Assembly: GCA_025024175.1 (NCBI GenBank)
Contig: QCXZ01000041.1
Coordinates: 23,865,786-23,929,785, forward strand
Reading direction: 5' to 3'
DNA: 64,000 nucleotides
Source: Rhyzopertha dominica
Lineage: Eukaryota; Arthropoda; Insecta; Coleoptera; Bostrichidae
Shown: positions 1 through 11,106 of the stretch, piece by piece
Layout of the letters: each line of letters begins with the position of its first letter
How positions within the stretch are numbered: the stretch's first letter is position 1
Made by a program: the position numbers and the translations under genes
Notes under the pieces: model-generated
Told to the model about the DNA's origin: nothing
Database searches by the model: none
What the model saw: the letters and a program-made list of their open reading frames with translations, nothing else

Positions 1-275
1 ATTCTGTTGACGATGTAGTCAATATACAGAACAGTATTAGTAGCAGTTAATTGGCAACGTTATCCTTTTATTGTGTGGCGCAGATTTGTTGCTAGCGTAA
101 AATGAAATGCTTTTCCGGGAGCTACTGCCGATTGTTAAGTATTAATTTTGCTTTTCTTTAATTTAACAATTAAACAGATTTCAATACAATTTAGTTTAAT
201 TAAGTCAGGTTGTATTTGTTCTCATTTAGAGGTAATAGATATCCTGTATAAGTTTAGCTTATAATTTTTATAAAG

Positions 276-944
276 GTTGCACATCTTAATGTAAGATCGC
301 TCTTAGCACATTTTCAAGATTTTATCAATTTAGTTCAAAGTGCAAACTATGTTGTTTTTATGGTTAGCGAGACATGGTTGTCTAATAATGTAGATCTATC
401 TATTTTAGCAATACCTGGTTACAATCTTCGTTATACGCATCGTGCCGAGGGTCGAAGTGGCGGCATATATCAAATCGACTTTTTGTAACTCCTTAATAGA
501 GTTCGATTTTGAGATTAATTCCTTTGTTGACTGTTTGTTTTTTTCAGCGTAGGAACTGTAAATTATGCATTCGGCGTATGCTATCGTTCGCCTAACTCCA
601 GCTTGGGCAATTTTGTTGAAACCCTTGATAATATATTTGGTTTTGTTTGCGGTATGTATGGATATGTTGTCTATCTGGGTGATTTCAACATTAATTTCCT
701 AAATATTTCTAACCCTGTGTGTGCATGTTTGGAGGCATACAACTTGGTGTAAGTCTTGGATGAACCGAATAGAGTGACTGGTAACTCAAGCTTACTGATT
801 GATCCTTTATTCGTATCGCATTCTCTGAATGTTACAAGATACGGTACGAAGAACTGTGACGATATTTCTGACCACAGATTGGTTTCTTGTGAATTTAGTG
901 CACCTAAGATTAAATGTGAGCCCAAATATGTTACTTATGTGTAG
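276..944 (+). pseudogene. LINE APE endonuclease domain, broken
   Basis: The domain would nick target DNA for target-primed reverse transcription. Visible motifs, in order, are an LNVRSL start near 285 (a typical first beta strand), an SETWLS motif (the catalytic glutamate region) near 365-385, a GRSGGI motif near 452-470, GDFN at about 678-689, and ISDHRLVSC with the catalytic SDH at about 867-875. The reading frame shifts around 475-540 and again near 750, and it contains stops. The segment 756-944 is the longest clean piece (62 codons). The order and spacing match LINE endonucleases. The family call is confident and the copy is non-functional. Confidence 0.8.
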
Positions 945-1576
945 ATCTTTCAGACGCTTTGATGTCAGTGAGTTTCGAGAAAGTTTGGAATCTATTGAAT
1001 GGACTGATGTGATACGTGAAACCAATATTGATAAGAAACTTGATAATTTCAACACCCCAATTATTTCTCTTTCTTACTGGCATGCCTCGGTGGCAACGTT
1101 TAGAGTAACAAAGCCCAATGCAATGTGGTGTTGCACTGAACTCAAATGTCTCCTGAGTAAACGTGATGCATCCTTACGTAAATACAAACGAAGTAAACTT
1201 CCTGAAAATTTTGCTGTATACAAGAGGTTGAAGAACTTGACTGTGAACTCTGTTAGGATGGAAAAAAGTCATTACATAGGTTCAGTTGCTTCTAGTTGAG
1301 ATATACACACTACTTGGTTGGCTCTGCGCAAATTAAACATTGGTACTATCAAAGTGAGATCTGAACTGCCTTCTAATCTGTCTAATAGCAATTCTATTAA
1401 TGCACATATTTTCCAGTTAAAAAAAATGATCTCGTCTCTAATCATAGAATGCAATATTGTGAGAATGCTAGATTCCCATCCCTACAAGAATTTTCTTTAA
1501 GAATGGTTACTTTAGAAGAGGTACACTCCGCACTTTTTAACGTAAAAAAGATAATTGTGGCACAAACAACATCTCA

Positions 1577-2420
1577 TTGAAAAGGTTGCACTTATGTAGT
1601 TCCATTATTGATTTATACCTATTACACGTCTTCAATTATTGTTGTATGGAAAAAGCTTATTTCCCTACAATGTGGAACAAAGTCATCGCAATACCTCTAC
1701 TTAAAAAGTCTAACCCTGAAAACTTGTCGGATTTACGTTTGATTAGCATCTTACCTGCAACTTCAAATCTGTTTGAATCTCTAGTCTACGAACAGATATT
1801 TGACTTTGTCTTTTCTAGGAAAATCATTCTCGATGCTCAGTGCGGATTCAGACGCGGTCGAAGCACTCCTACTGCACTAGCTTCAGTCATTGATGATCTC
1901 ATTTCAGCTTATGATAAGGGTTTAGTCAGTGCTTTGGTTTTGCTCGATTTTTCAAAAGCGTTCGATACTATTAATCATGGTCTGTTATGCACCAAACTAA
2001 AGTCTTACGGTTTCAGCAGTTTGTAGGTACAGTTTATTAGATCTTATTTGATGGATAGAACCCAAGTGGTAAAATAAATATAGTGTCTCCTCTGAATTAT
2101 CAGTTAGATCTGGTGTTCCGCAAAGCTCCACATTAGGATCTCTGCTTTTCATAATATGTACGTCTGATATAGCGAACTCAGTTCTTCATTGTAAAGTAAT
2201 AACTTACGCCGACTATACACAGTTGTATTTTAGTTTCGATAAGCATGATTTCGCAAGGGCTGACAAAATTCTGAACAAAGAACTTGAAAAATTAAGAAAA
2301 TTGTCTGCTGAACATGGCCTTGAATTGAATTTGTCTAAGTCGTAGCTGATTGTCTTTGGTAATAAAAGTAGTCCGAAATTTCTTAAATAATATTTCAATA
2401 TTTTTATAGATGGCATAAGA
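1577..2420 (+). pseudogene. LINE reverse transcriptase, broken, YADD mutated to YADY
   Basis: The clean piece 1577-2026 (149 codons) carries the RT fingers and palm: an I.IPLLKK motif, SILPATSNLFE, the QCGFRRGRST motif, and VLLDFSKAFDTINH with the first catalytic aspartate near 1945. The frame then shifts. SGVPQSSTLGSLLF follows near 2106-2150, and the catalytic box TYADYTQLY lies at 2202-2228. The second aspartate codon of YADD is TAT (2214-2216), one base from GAT. The palm continues as LRKLSAEHGLELNLSKS to about 2342, where a TAG interrupts it. Motif order and spacing are normal for CR1/Jockey-type RTs. The active-site change together with the frameshifts makes it inactive. Confidence 0.88.
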
Positions 2421-2702
2421 TTAAATGTTGTTGATCATACTTTGATCTCATTATGGACACTCAGATCCGGTTTAAGCTGCATGTAACTAAGTTAATACAA
2501 AAATCATTTTTAACCTTAAGTTATTTTATGCTTGTAGACATTTTTTACCGTTAATTTGAAAAGGCAATTATGTGATTCACTCGTTCTCGTCCTCTTTAAT
2601 TGTTGCAATTTTTACATTACCCCTGTTTGAATTCTGTTGATAGAAGAAGGGTTTAGACGGTTCAGAATGCACGCTGTCGCTTGGTTTTTGGCTTGCAACA
2701 CT

Positions 2703-2734
2703 GTAAGGCGGTAAGGCTGTAAGGCTGTAAGGCT
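2703..2734 (+). repeat. 8-bp tandem repeat (GTAAGGCT)x4 inside the LINE
   Basis: Four direct copies of GTAAGGCT (the first ends in G instead of T) sit where other LINEs encode the conserved tail. A slippage expansion after the copy died is the simplest explanation. Confidence 0.9.
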
Positions 2735-3339
2735 CACCCTTCGGAGCGAGTTAAAAAAAAACTAAATATTAACAAATTTAAATTTAAACTAAGACAGTTA
2801 TTTTTCGATCGTCAGATTTCATGATGACCATGACTTACTTCGTTCGTTCGGACTCAATGAGGTTCGTTGACTGCTATTCAACTAATATTCAACTAATAGG
2901 TTGTTTAATATCGCTTTTGAACTTGTGCTCTATTTTGTTTATTATTGATTCTATTTTTTTGCTGTCCTAACTAATATANATAGTTGAGTTTACTCTAAAG
3001 ATTAAGTAGAATAGCTTCTGCTAGACTTTGCCTTTATTGATCATGTATTACTCTGAGTATCTGCTCTTGTTTTAATAAAATCTATTTATTATTATCAAAT
3101 CTATTTATTAGATCAGATACTACCGATGAGGACAGTGGCTCAAATGAAGTGCCATTGTCTAATTTATCCGAATCAAGTAGACATATCGAATAATTATGTC
3201 GCGAGGACACGACCATGTTAGGTTGGCCGAATGTTAAATGTCAATTTTTGTATCTGCGTTATTATTAAAATAAAAGGTGTTTTTGTGCGTTTATTAATTT
3301 CTTGCTATGTTTAGAATCGCTGTTAATAGGATAAAAACT

Positions 3340-4135
3340 AAAATGGAAGCGAATGCGTATGCGTGCGATTAATTGTTTTGGCGAGAAATATCAGAGTCGC
3401 GAGGAGATGCAAAAGTAGGCAATGAGTATGGAGGTGTCATTTTTGACAGAGAGAAATATTCTTGATTTTGGCTCAGTGAGAGCGAGGTCTTTGGCCATGA
3501 TGTGCCTCAGGCAGTTTGAAACCCCTAGCGCAGAGTGCCCGGTTAACAGCCGTGGTTCCTTCGAGTGGAGGACTTGCATTCCGGGGGTAATGCAGGATAT
3601 CTCGAATGACATAGTTCTGGTGGAGAGGGTAGCCTTATTAGGTGCCCCCGATCCGGGCTATTGGAATGCGACCCTATAGGCCTTAGGGTGAGCGTTCGGG
3701 GAAGCCTCTACTATTTCAGGTTGACACTAGCTAGTTGTTGAAGAGAGAAAACTAACAAGGTATTCATAACCACCATTGACTAATGATGTAATCTCAGGGA
3801 TGAAGCCATGGACAGTATAAGGATGATGCCCTGGGGTGAAAACCCCTCTGTGAGTCTTAAATGTATCTGTTTGAATTTAACGGATGAGTAACTTATGTTT
3901 TGTTTTTGCATCTCCCGCGCGTATGTGAAACCGCCTTGTCTGTCCACCGGAGTGACCGCATTGTTATGACCCACGGATGAAGGCGGTGATAATGTAAGTT
4001 TTTCTTGATTATTCCCGCATTAGTTTTTCTATGTTTTTCACTTGTCGATTCCAGGAACATATTCTTTGGTTTCAGGTCAGGCGGACACAAAGAACACGTT
4101 GATAGCTTACCTTGATGATATTTCATAGTTGTCTA
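3340..4135. other. GC-richer unidentified block
   Basis: This stretch is clearly richer in G+C than its surroundings and carries overlapping short ORFs on both strands, including 3422-3679 on + (85 codons) and 3391-3612 on - (73 codons). Neither resembles a family I know. The block contains phrases such as CCTGGGGTGAAAACCCC near 3829, a local hairpin. It may be the untranslated region or a decayed end of a transposon. I cannot assign it. Confidence 0.3.
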
Positions 4136-7100
4136 GTTTTACTATATAAGTATGCCAGGAAGTTGAGGTAGGTACGTTACACGTCACGTTAAACCCCGAC
4201 CTAATATAACTTTATTTTGTGTAAAATGCATTTACGGTCAACCCCTGAAAATTGTACCGCACTGATTCATATCTTTTTTAATTTCTAAAATGTTGTTAAT
4301 GATTATCATTAAACACAAAATGTGCAGCTACGTGCCGCTTGAGGTCAAGTATATAACCTAGATGTATTAGAATCGGAAATTATGCTCATACGGCCTATAC
4401 CTGCTTATACAAAAGTTACTATTTATTCTAACGAACTCGTATGCAGATATTCATTACTTTAAACCTGATATAAAGTTCGACGCCCAAGTATCGATCTAAA
4501 ATAATTACACTATTTGTTAATAACAATCTTAACTTACTATTTAGCTCTTGTTTTTTTATTCATTCAGTGTATAATGCTTTTTATAACTACTTAGTAAACA
4601 TTTAAAAGGCAAACACCTCTTACAGTATTTTATTTTAGATTTTGGTTACTTTACTATGCCGTATTAGTCTGAACATTTTGTAAAAAACTAGCGTTATTAG
4701 ACCACATTAAAAACAAATATTTAAATAATGCAGATGGAATCTCAAAGACGAATGTGTCAATATTCTGCTAGAGGGAAATAAAACAAAGTCTAAAGTGCTT
4801 CAATTTTAAAGACGAATTACACATTCTAATATATAGAGCTGGTCAAAAGTATGGAATAATATGATTATTTGTGTAAACATGAACTTCACAGCAAAATGTC
4901 CCAAACAAAGGTTCTTTTGCTAATTATATTTAATTTCTTAGCGTACTTTTCGTTTTTGGTATGTCTACGCATTTCCATAGCAGCGAATTCTTTCTTATTT
5001 TTTTAATGGCAACCAAATATTTTTTTAAATTATTTAATTCTTGAAATGATACGGTATTTATACTGCATAGTTTGATAACCAAACGACAAAAAGTGTTGTC
5101 AAAGTAGGTTCTGCAGTCCTCGAAACTGCATTTTATTAATTTGATGATAATTCTAATGCTCGCAATACTTTTATAACTTAAATAAATATTTACACATCAT
5201 TACATCAAATTGAATGTTCAAACTGAACAGTTTTCTGAGGATACCGTGTATGATGTTCCATCATTCATCATCCAGTGAGGATTAGCAGCAGTTATCTGGT
5301 TACAATCTGTTTAGGCAAAAAGTGGGTTCGTCTAATGATATTGTGCAAAACAAGTTGCCTGGTTGAGGTAGGTGCGAATTATCCAGAGTGCCCACTTTAA
5401 TGCATCACGAGCGTGACTTCATTTCTAGCCGATTTCTAACGTCTATAACTTGGGATATTTTTCAAATGTCCAATTTTTTTACTGTGGTAACCGTGGATTT
5501 GACGACAGGATTTCTCTCCGGATGAATATAAATAAAAACTTGGTATCAACGTTGGCGATCTCAACAACCAACCATCATTAGGATGCCAATTCGTTCAGCT
5601 TTACTTTGCTGTGCTAACTTTTTTTGTAGTTTATTTGAAATACGAGTTTTCACGAAAATTTTGTTATCAAACCATGCAAAATGGACATCAGGTCATTTTA
5701 AGGATAAAGAAAGCAATACAAAATAAAAAAAAGTACACTGCCATGGAAATACGTTGGCATAAAATAGGTTAAGGATTGGAAAAAACAAGCAAAAAATTAT
5801 TAAGGACATTTTGGTATAAAGTGCGTATTTTATTTACAGAAATAAACTAGTTAATCCAAACTTCTGACTAATTCTGTATAAATAGATACACCCAGGAGGA
5901 TTTCGACCATGGCTGCAGTTAAACTTTTTCTCAGCTATGCTAGAGCTCTATCCATGTACTATTTAAAGTAAATAAATCAAGAAAAATCTTGACGCGAGCA
6001 TACCCTTCGGGTAAACGAAGTTTCATATTAAATATGAAGAAATTCTTCAAAAACAAAGATAACGTAAGTTGTAACTTATGCGTGTTTATAGTAGGTACGG
6101 TCTGCTTCACAGACCAAGTGATTCAATAATTTTTTATGAAATATGGCTTCCTTTGCTACGTGAAACCGTCATTGACTTTTGAATCGCCACGAGATCATGG
6201 AACGCATCATTAGGAACTGGAACATTGTATTTCAGTTTTACCAACGTGCCTGGTCACTTCAAGTAGGGTAGCCGTGTTCGTAAAGACGACTACCGAGCTC
6301 TGGGCAAAAAATTATCTTTTTGGTGTTTTTTTTGTTTTCAGTTGGAACAATGAAAGCAGGCAGGTACGTACTATTTGTAAGACCGTTTAGATACTGAAAG
6401 GTTTCTTCACCGGGGATGACGTGATTTTCCACTACACGTTACTACAAAACTACTGGAAAAGCTATTAATAATAATCCAGTATATTTATTATAATTTTGCT
6501 TCGGTAGTTATCATTTGTTTAAAGGATTGTGTGTAGCTTCTAATATCCACTAAAGAACTCGCCTACCACATTTTGCTTTACAGATTTCATATATTTTTCA
6601 CCAAGTTGCACTTTGCTCAAAACGTTTTATTGCTTCTCATTGAGAATAATCCTTTTATCATCCTTTTTAAACTTGTAACCATTTTTAATAACGCTATAAG
6701 AATAATTTTTCATTGACAGTCCTGCTTGTTTCTTAGATAAGTATCCTATGAATACTAATAATAAAGAACCTGAAATACTACACGTTTGACACTTGTCGAA
6801 GCGAATCTGAAAAATTTTTCGCATCAACATCTGATTCTTGTTCGCTATATGATAAATGTGAAAATTTCCACAGCTAACTTAAGCAAAATGTGCCATTAAT
6901 AAAAAAAGAATTTTTTGTAGAACAATTTTGAAATATCAAATGAAACCCAAATAAACTACAAAGCTTGTACGTAATTTTGAAATAAGCGATGTATTGACGA
7001 TGTTGACACAAATACACAACTGACTGAACCATAAACACAACAGCAAAATATTAAGGTCCATATATTTGGTTGTTGCCAGATTTTTGAATTCCCATTTTCC

Positions 7101-7155
7101 GAGAGCCCGCTTCCAATCCTTCTGAAATATTCTATACCTACATATATTCGCATAT
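4136..7155. other. AT-rich stretch with no supported gene
   Basis: No convincing coding region or complete repeat was seen. A sequence starting GAGCTGGTCAAAAG at about 4836 resembles a Tc1/mariner-type terminus, but I found no matching end. Short ORFs here are not longer than expected by chance. Confidence 0.5.
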
Positions 7156-7156
7156 A

Positions 7157-8003
7157 CAGGGTCCGCCACTTAAAACTCCCCAGGCTCGTATTTTCGCAAT
7201 TTTTTTAGGTACAACCTTAAGTTATATATGAAATTGTAGGTCTATTTAAACTCTTTAAAAATAGAATATTGGGTGTCCAAAAATTTTTTTGTTAATTATC
7301 ATATTTTGCAAAAAAAAGTTAATTTTTGTAAATATTTTTTAACCTTACCCCGTATAATAAATATTGCTTCACAGTTGGATGCCGCCTTTTATTTTCTTCA
7401 ATTTGTATCTTTACCATGTATGCGTAATTTTTACTCCTTCTTAGTGAAAAACAAGAAAAACTATTCGCCGCCATTTTTGTTAATAGGGTTGTTCAGAATT
7501 TTTTAAGTGTTATTTTAGTAGCTTATTACGGTACAAATTATGCCTACATACCCATCGCTGCACACAAAACCCCAAAATTTGGAGTAAGTTTTAAATAAAT
7601 AAAGTACAAAGTTCGTTCTACAGAGGAAACGAAACCCTGCGATGAGGCTAGTTTGGTTTTCTACATCACTCACTAGCCTCATCGCAGGGTAACACTTAAA
7701 AAATTCTGAACAACCCTATTAACAAAAATGGCGGCGTGTAGTTTTTCTAGTTTTTCACTGAGAAGGAGTAAAAATTACGCATACATGGTAAAGACACAAA
7801 CTGAAGAAAATAAAAGCCGGCATCCAACTATAAGGCAATATTTATTATACGGGGTAAGGTTAAAAAATATTAACAAAAAAAATTTTGGACACCCAATATT
7901 CTATTTTTAAAGAGTTTAAAAGGACCTACAATTTGACATATAACTTAGGGTACCTAAAAAATAAAGAAAATACGAGCATGGGGAGTTTAGGTGGCGGACC
8001 CTG
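7157..8003. mobile_element. 847-bp foldback MITE with TA target-site duplication
   Basis: The ends are CAGGGTCCGCCAC on the left and its reverse complement on the right, each flanked by TA (7155-7156 and 8004-8005). The terminal inverted repeats are very long: 7157-7513 pairs with 7689-8003 at high identity with small indels. The middle (7514-7688) holds a second inverted repeat. TA duplications suggest mobilisation by a Tc1/mariner-type or other TA-targeting transposase. No transposase is encoded. ORFs in the arms are mirror-image by-products of the inverted repeat. Confidence 0.9.
7634..7690. repeat. Nested 19-bp perfect inverted repeat in the MITE centre
   Basis: ACCCTGCGATGAGGCTAGT at 7634-7652 is the exact reverse complement of 7672-7690, around a 19-nt loop. 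It abuts the inner edge of the right arm, so the element has hairpins nested inside its main foldback. Confidence 0.95.
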
Positions 8004-8031
8004 TATATCAACTTCGTTTACGAAGTTTTTT

Positions 8032-8165
8032 AGTAATACCAAGGTGGTATATTCTGGTGTTACAGCTCGTCTTAACTACTGACCCCAAAACGCGTGCCCG
8101 TTTCAGATGGCGCCAGGTTCGTTGTCTCCCAGGTCGACTTGATTTTGCTGTTGTGTCAGATTGTT
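8032..8165 (+). repeat. Dispersed ~140-bp repeat, left copy of an inverted pair
   Basis: This copy matches the reverse complement of 10957-11106, including TACCAAGGTGGTA near the outer end and GATGGCGCCAGGTTCGTTG in the middle. It starts about 30 bp after the foldback MITE ends. The family is unidentified. Confidence 0.8.
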
Positions 8166-9459
8166 GTCTCTGTCAAATTGACAAATAGATTATCACAAAA
8201 CATTCAAAGAACTATTAATTTGAGTTGTAATTTGTAAGTTATCAGGATGGTATTCAAGAAAATGTATGCACAGCGTTTTTTACCTATGACATTAGCAGTT
8301 TGTGTATTATTTGAAACTGGATCAGTTTCAATAACATAGGTTTGTTTGAAGTGATTAATTACCGTATACGTACAATGTACACTACCTTCAAGAAGAAAGG
8401 CACACAATAAGGCATTTGACGAGGTCTGCTTAACATGTAGTCTGTAGCTACACTCCACCAAGTTCCTATATATTGATCCTGAACGATAGAAAGCACATCT
8501 GAGTTGTCTATGCAAGATACTATGAACTATATTAAAAGCAGGTATATAAAACTACAAAGATATTGTGCAGTAATTAATGCTATTTTTTCAGCATTATTAT
8601 CTGTTGGTTACAACAAAATGTTGATGAAAGCCAAGACTACAGGGAAATAAACGACAAAAAAGTTAAACTGAACGACTGAAGCTATTGTTATAATAAGTCC
8701 ACTATAATAGTGGTGCCATTTATAATGCAATGAGAAATTCACTTTACATAAGTATTTTCTGAGCTTATGTGTATATCTACTCAGGATTCCTATAGAACTA
8801 GTAGTTGCTGAAGCAAAAATGAAATAGTATTTAAAATGTAAAACGTAACTACAAGGAATATTAATAACAGCTATCATTATTAAAGAAAAACACATGATAA
8901 TCTATTAAATCCTGTTGATAATTAATCGGAAGACAATAGATACATTATTTTTTATAAATATTAAACNATGTTTCAGAAGTTTGAAATTATATTTATCATG
9001 ACAGCTTTTGTTATTACATGCTTATTATGTTAAATAAATGTCATACCATATACCTGAGGCTCTTTGTATTTAATTTACTATTTCATGTGCAATGAGGTGA
9101 TTAGCCCTCCGCAAATTTATGTTTGCAAATAGTAATATTTGTGCTAACTTAAAAATAAAATAAAATATCAATTTATATCAAACGTACTCATTCAAAATAC
9201 CCACATTTAAGTAAAACGATTAATTCATATTCTTCAGTAGACAAGTCTATTTTATAAGTAAAACGGTGGAAAAACCAAGGTTTATGGACGAAAACCGTCA
9301 GCTTTGCTTGATTTTAAATTGCTGGTGTCTGGATGTGAACGTTTACAACTGTGCAATTTTAATTCTGTAGCGGTTGGAAGTAGAATACCTATATAGGTAT
9401 AGTAAACGAACACCATGTCACATTTATAAAACTGCAGAACTGACCAATTGGTTAAAGCT
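8166..9459. other. Spacer inside the inverted pair, no supported gene
   Basis: Two minus-strand ORFs (8204-8515, 103 codons; 8608-8895, 95 codons, rich in hydrophobic residues) are open, but I recognise no family. In-frame stops lie immediately upstream of the second. I treat both as chance ORFs. Confidence 0.4.
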
Positions 9460-9525
9460 TTCGCGGCCAGGTGAAGAACTATTTTCTGATTCGCGTCTGT
9501 AGGCCGTCGTCAGTTGGAGTTGCTT

Positions 9526-9566
9526 CCTAACGTTTTGCTAGCACGAGTGGCAAGCTTCTTCAGAGG
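9526..9566 (-). ncRNA. Hammerhead-ribozyme-like motif, left arm
   Basis: Read on the minus strand: stem I CCT, core CTGAAGA, one A, stem II GCTTGC...GCTAGC (GCU/AGC and GC/GC pairs around a U.U mismatch), then AAAAC where GAAAC is expected, GTT, and stem I AGG. The G of the GAAA core is replaced by A, so this copy is probably inactive. Confidence 0.5.
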
Positions 9567-9625
9567 TCCTTCCATCTCCGGTGCTGGACATAGACAGTTT
9601 ACGATCAGCACCGGAGACGGAAAGA

Positions 9626-9666
9626 CCTCTGAAGAAGCTTGCCACTCGTGCTAGTGAAATGTTAGG
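9626..9666 (+). ncRNA. Hammerhead-ribozyme-like motif, right arm
   Basis: Stem I CCT/AGG closes a CTGAAGA core, one A, a stem II region GCTTGC...GCTAGT, GAAAT and GTT. The final stem II base and the base after GAAA are both mutated relative to the left arm, so the two arms carry different single hits on what looks like one ancestral motif. Confidence 0.5.
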
Positions 9667-9712
9667 AAGCAACTCTAACCAACGACGGCTTTTATACCCT
9701 AACCAGGACAAC

Positions 9713-10956
9713 AGTTCAGATTTCACTGAGTAATATTATAAGAACCATCAGTATTTATCTAAACTTAAATCCAGAGAATAGGATATACATACATGTTGAT
9801 CATCGTTAGGCCAAATACCTAACCAATGGTTCCGATCCGTTGAGCTGTTCTCGAGTTATAAGTGTGACAGACGGACAATAGCACCTTTTGGAAAATGTGC
9901 TAAAAATAATGCATTTGATGAATTAATAAATAAGTTAAAAGAAGTTGGTGGCAACATATTCAGAGATAGTGTGAAGAAAAAATTGATTCTTTACATGAAA
10001 AATTCCAAAAGAAATTAAAAAAAGGAAATGCCCATTATGACGGTTTGTGCTTTCTTTCACATTTAACTTTTACTGCAAATGCAGATACCACTATTAGTAA
10101 ATTACTACCACATTCGACTTTGTATATCTCTACAAGTAGAACAAGACTGAAGTCTTCAGTTAGCAATGTGTAGACGCATCCCTTCTTCGTTCCTCTTTGC
10201 ACAACTTTACCTGTTTAGCTAAAACCGTCCAACACGAACAACGTCTATGTCCACCTTTACGTCAGTTTTAAAACTATATCTTAATCAATATATTAACACT
10301 AGTTTATTTTTACTGAGATCAGTACATAAGTTCTGCTACAAAGATTACAAAATATGGTTTTAAATTAATATATGAGTAATATCCTCTGGCTCTGTATGTA
10401 AACTGTCAGATCTTTCTAGGCATTTTAGTCTTTTCACCAGCACCTTGAGCTCTGAGACATTTGCTCAGAATATTGGACATCGGACACTTCTACAGCAGAC
10501 ACCACGAAGAATTAGTGCACTGCACTACAACGATATCAATCCCATGGACTCTGCTGGTCAAATACTTTGCAACTATACTCTATTGTGGGTCTAAATTTAA
10601 TAATGATTCTTTATGAGACTCAGCAAGTACTTTCTAACCATCAGTTACACTTTCGGAGTGGGACAACAGCAAGGCAGCACACTAAAAATAAACAAATCAA
10701 CGAAATATTTCTCACCTTTTGGTCATGTGCATCACTTTGTATTGATAAATTGTACCTGTAACTGCAATCTGCAAGCCCGTATCCCATTGTTTTAATCTGT
10801 CACCATTACCGCCCATACTGATGGTATGTATGTACATGGTATACATTTGTCGTCTTGAAGGTTAAAATCTGCACATTAACATTTATGCAACACTTTTCTT
10901 ATGCAAAAATTTTAATACTAATGACAAACTCACAATTTGACTATTGCTCGCTGGTT
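9713..10956. other. AT-rich spacer, no supported gene
   Basis: Only short ORFs (up to 64 codons) are present and none is recognisable. The stretch lies inside the 8.03-11.11 kb inverted pair. Confidence 0.5.
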
Positions 10957-11106
10957 CTGTCACGGTGCTCTGCTTTTGCTATTAATCAGCTTGGCCTGGG
11001 AGACAACGAACCTGGCGCCATCTGAAGTGTACTCAGATTTTGGAACAGACATTTGAACTAAAATGGCCAAAGCTGAAACACCAGTAATCTACCACCTTGG
11101 TAATAC
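10957..11106 (-). repeat. Dispersed ~140-bp repeat, right copy of the inverted pair
   Basis: This is the reverse-complement relative of 8032-8165, with the same GGCGCCATCTGAA and CACCAGTAATCTACCACC blocks. The two copies enclose 2.8 kb and could be the ends of one element or two independent insertions. Confidence 0.8.

Larger units (their letters stand above)
270..3110 (+). mobile_element. Degenerate non-LTR retrotransposon (LINE), CR1/Jockey-like
   Basis: The interval reads, across several frameshifts and stops, as one LINE ORF2: an APE-type endonuclease (about 276-944), a linker, a reverse transcriptase (about 1577-2420), and a C-terminal tail near 2640-2700 with the 'VQNARCRLVFG'-type motif common in CR1/Jockey elements. 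The 3' end lies near 3068-3110, with an AATAAA signal and repeated TCTATTTATTA units, as is usual for tail-repeat LINEs. An 8-bp unit (GTAAGGCT) is repeated four times at 2703-2734 inside the former coding region. No intact ORF remains, so the copy is dead. Clade assignment (CR1/L2 versus Jockey) is uncertain. The 5' limit is set only by the first recognisable coding motif. Confidence 0.85.
9460..9712. mobile_element. Palindromic Penelope-LTR-like element
   Basis: Two inverted arms, about 9468-9580 and 9614-9712, surround a short loop near 9590. Each arm carries a hammerhead-like motif (separate entries). The inner arms (GCACCGGAG and its complement, then the CTGAAGAAGCTTGCC block) are nearly identical. 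The outer parts (around GACGACGG and CCAGG) are more diverged. The layout, two inverted terminal units with no ORF between them, resembles the inverted pLTRs of Penelope-like elements after loss of the body. The family call is an inference from the hammerhead motif. Confidence 0.6.

Noticed and set aside
829..1299. 156-codon ORF, the longest in the window
   Set aside because: Its first part overlaps the LINE endonuclease in another frame. Its later part is probably the LINE linker between endonuclease and RT, not a separate gene.
4836..4862. Tc1/mariner-like terminus
   Set aside because: No partner end or flanking TA pair was found, so an element cannot be delimited.
8608..8895. 95-codon hydrophobic minus-strand ORF, possibly a membrane receptor exon
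   Set aside because: Stops lie directly upstream in frame, no family motif is visible, and AT-rich DNA readily gives hydrophobic ORFs.
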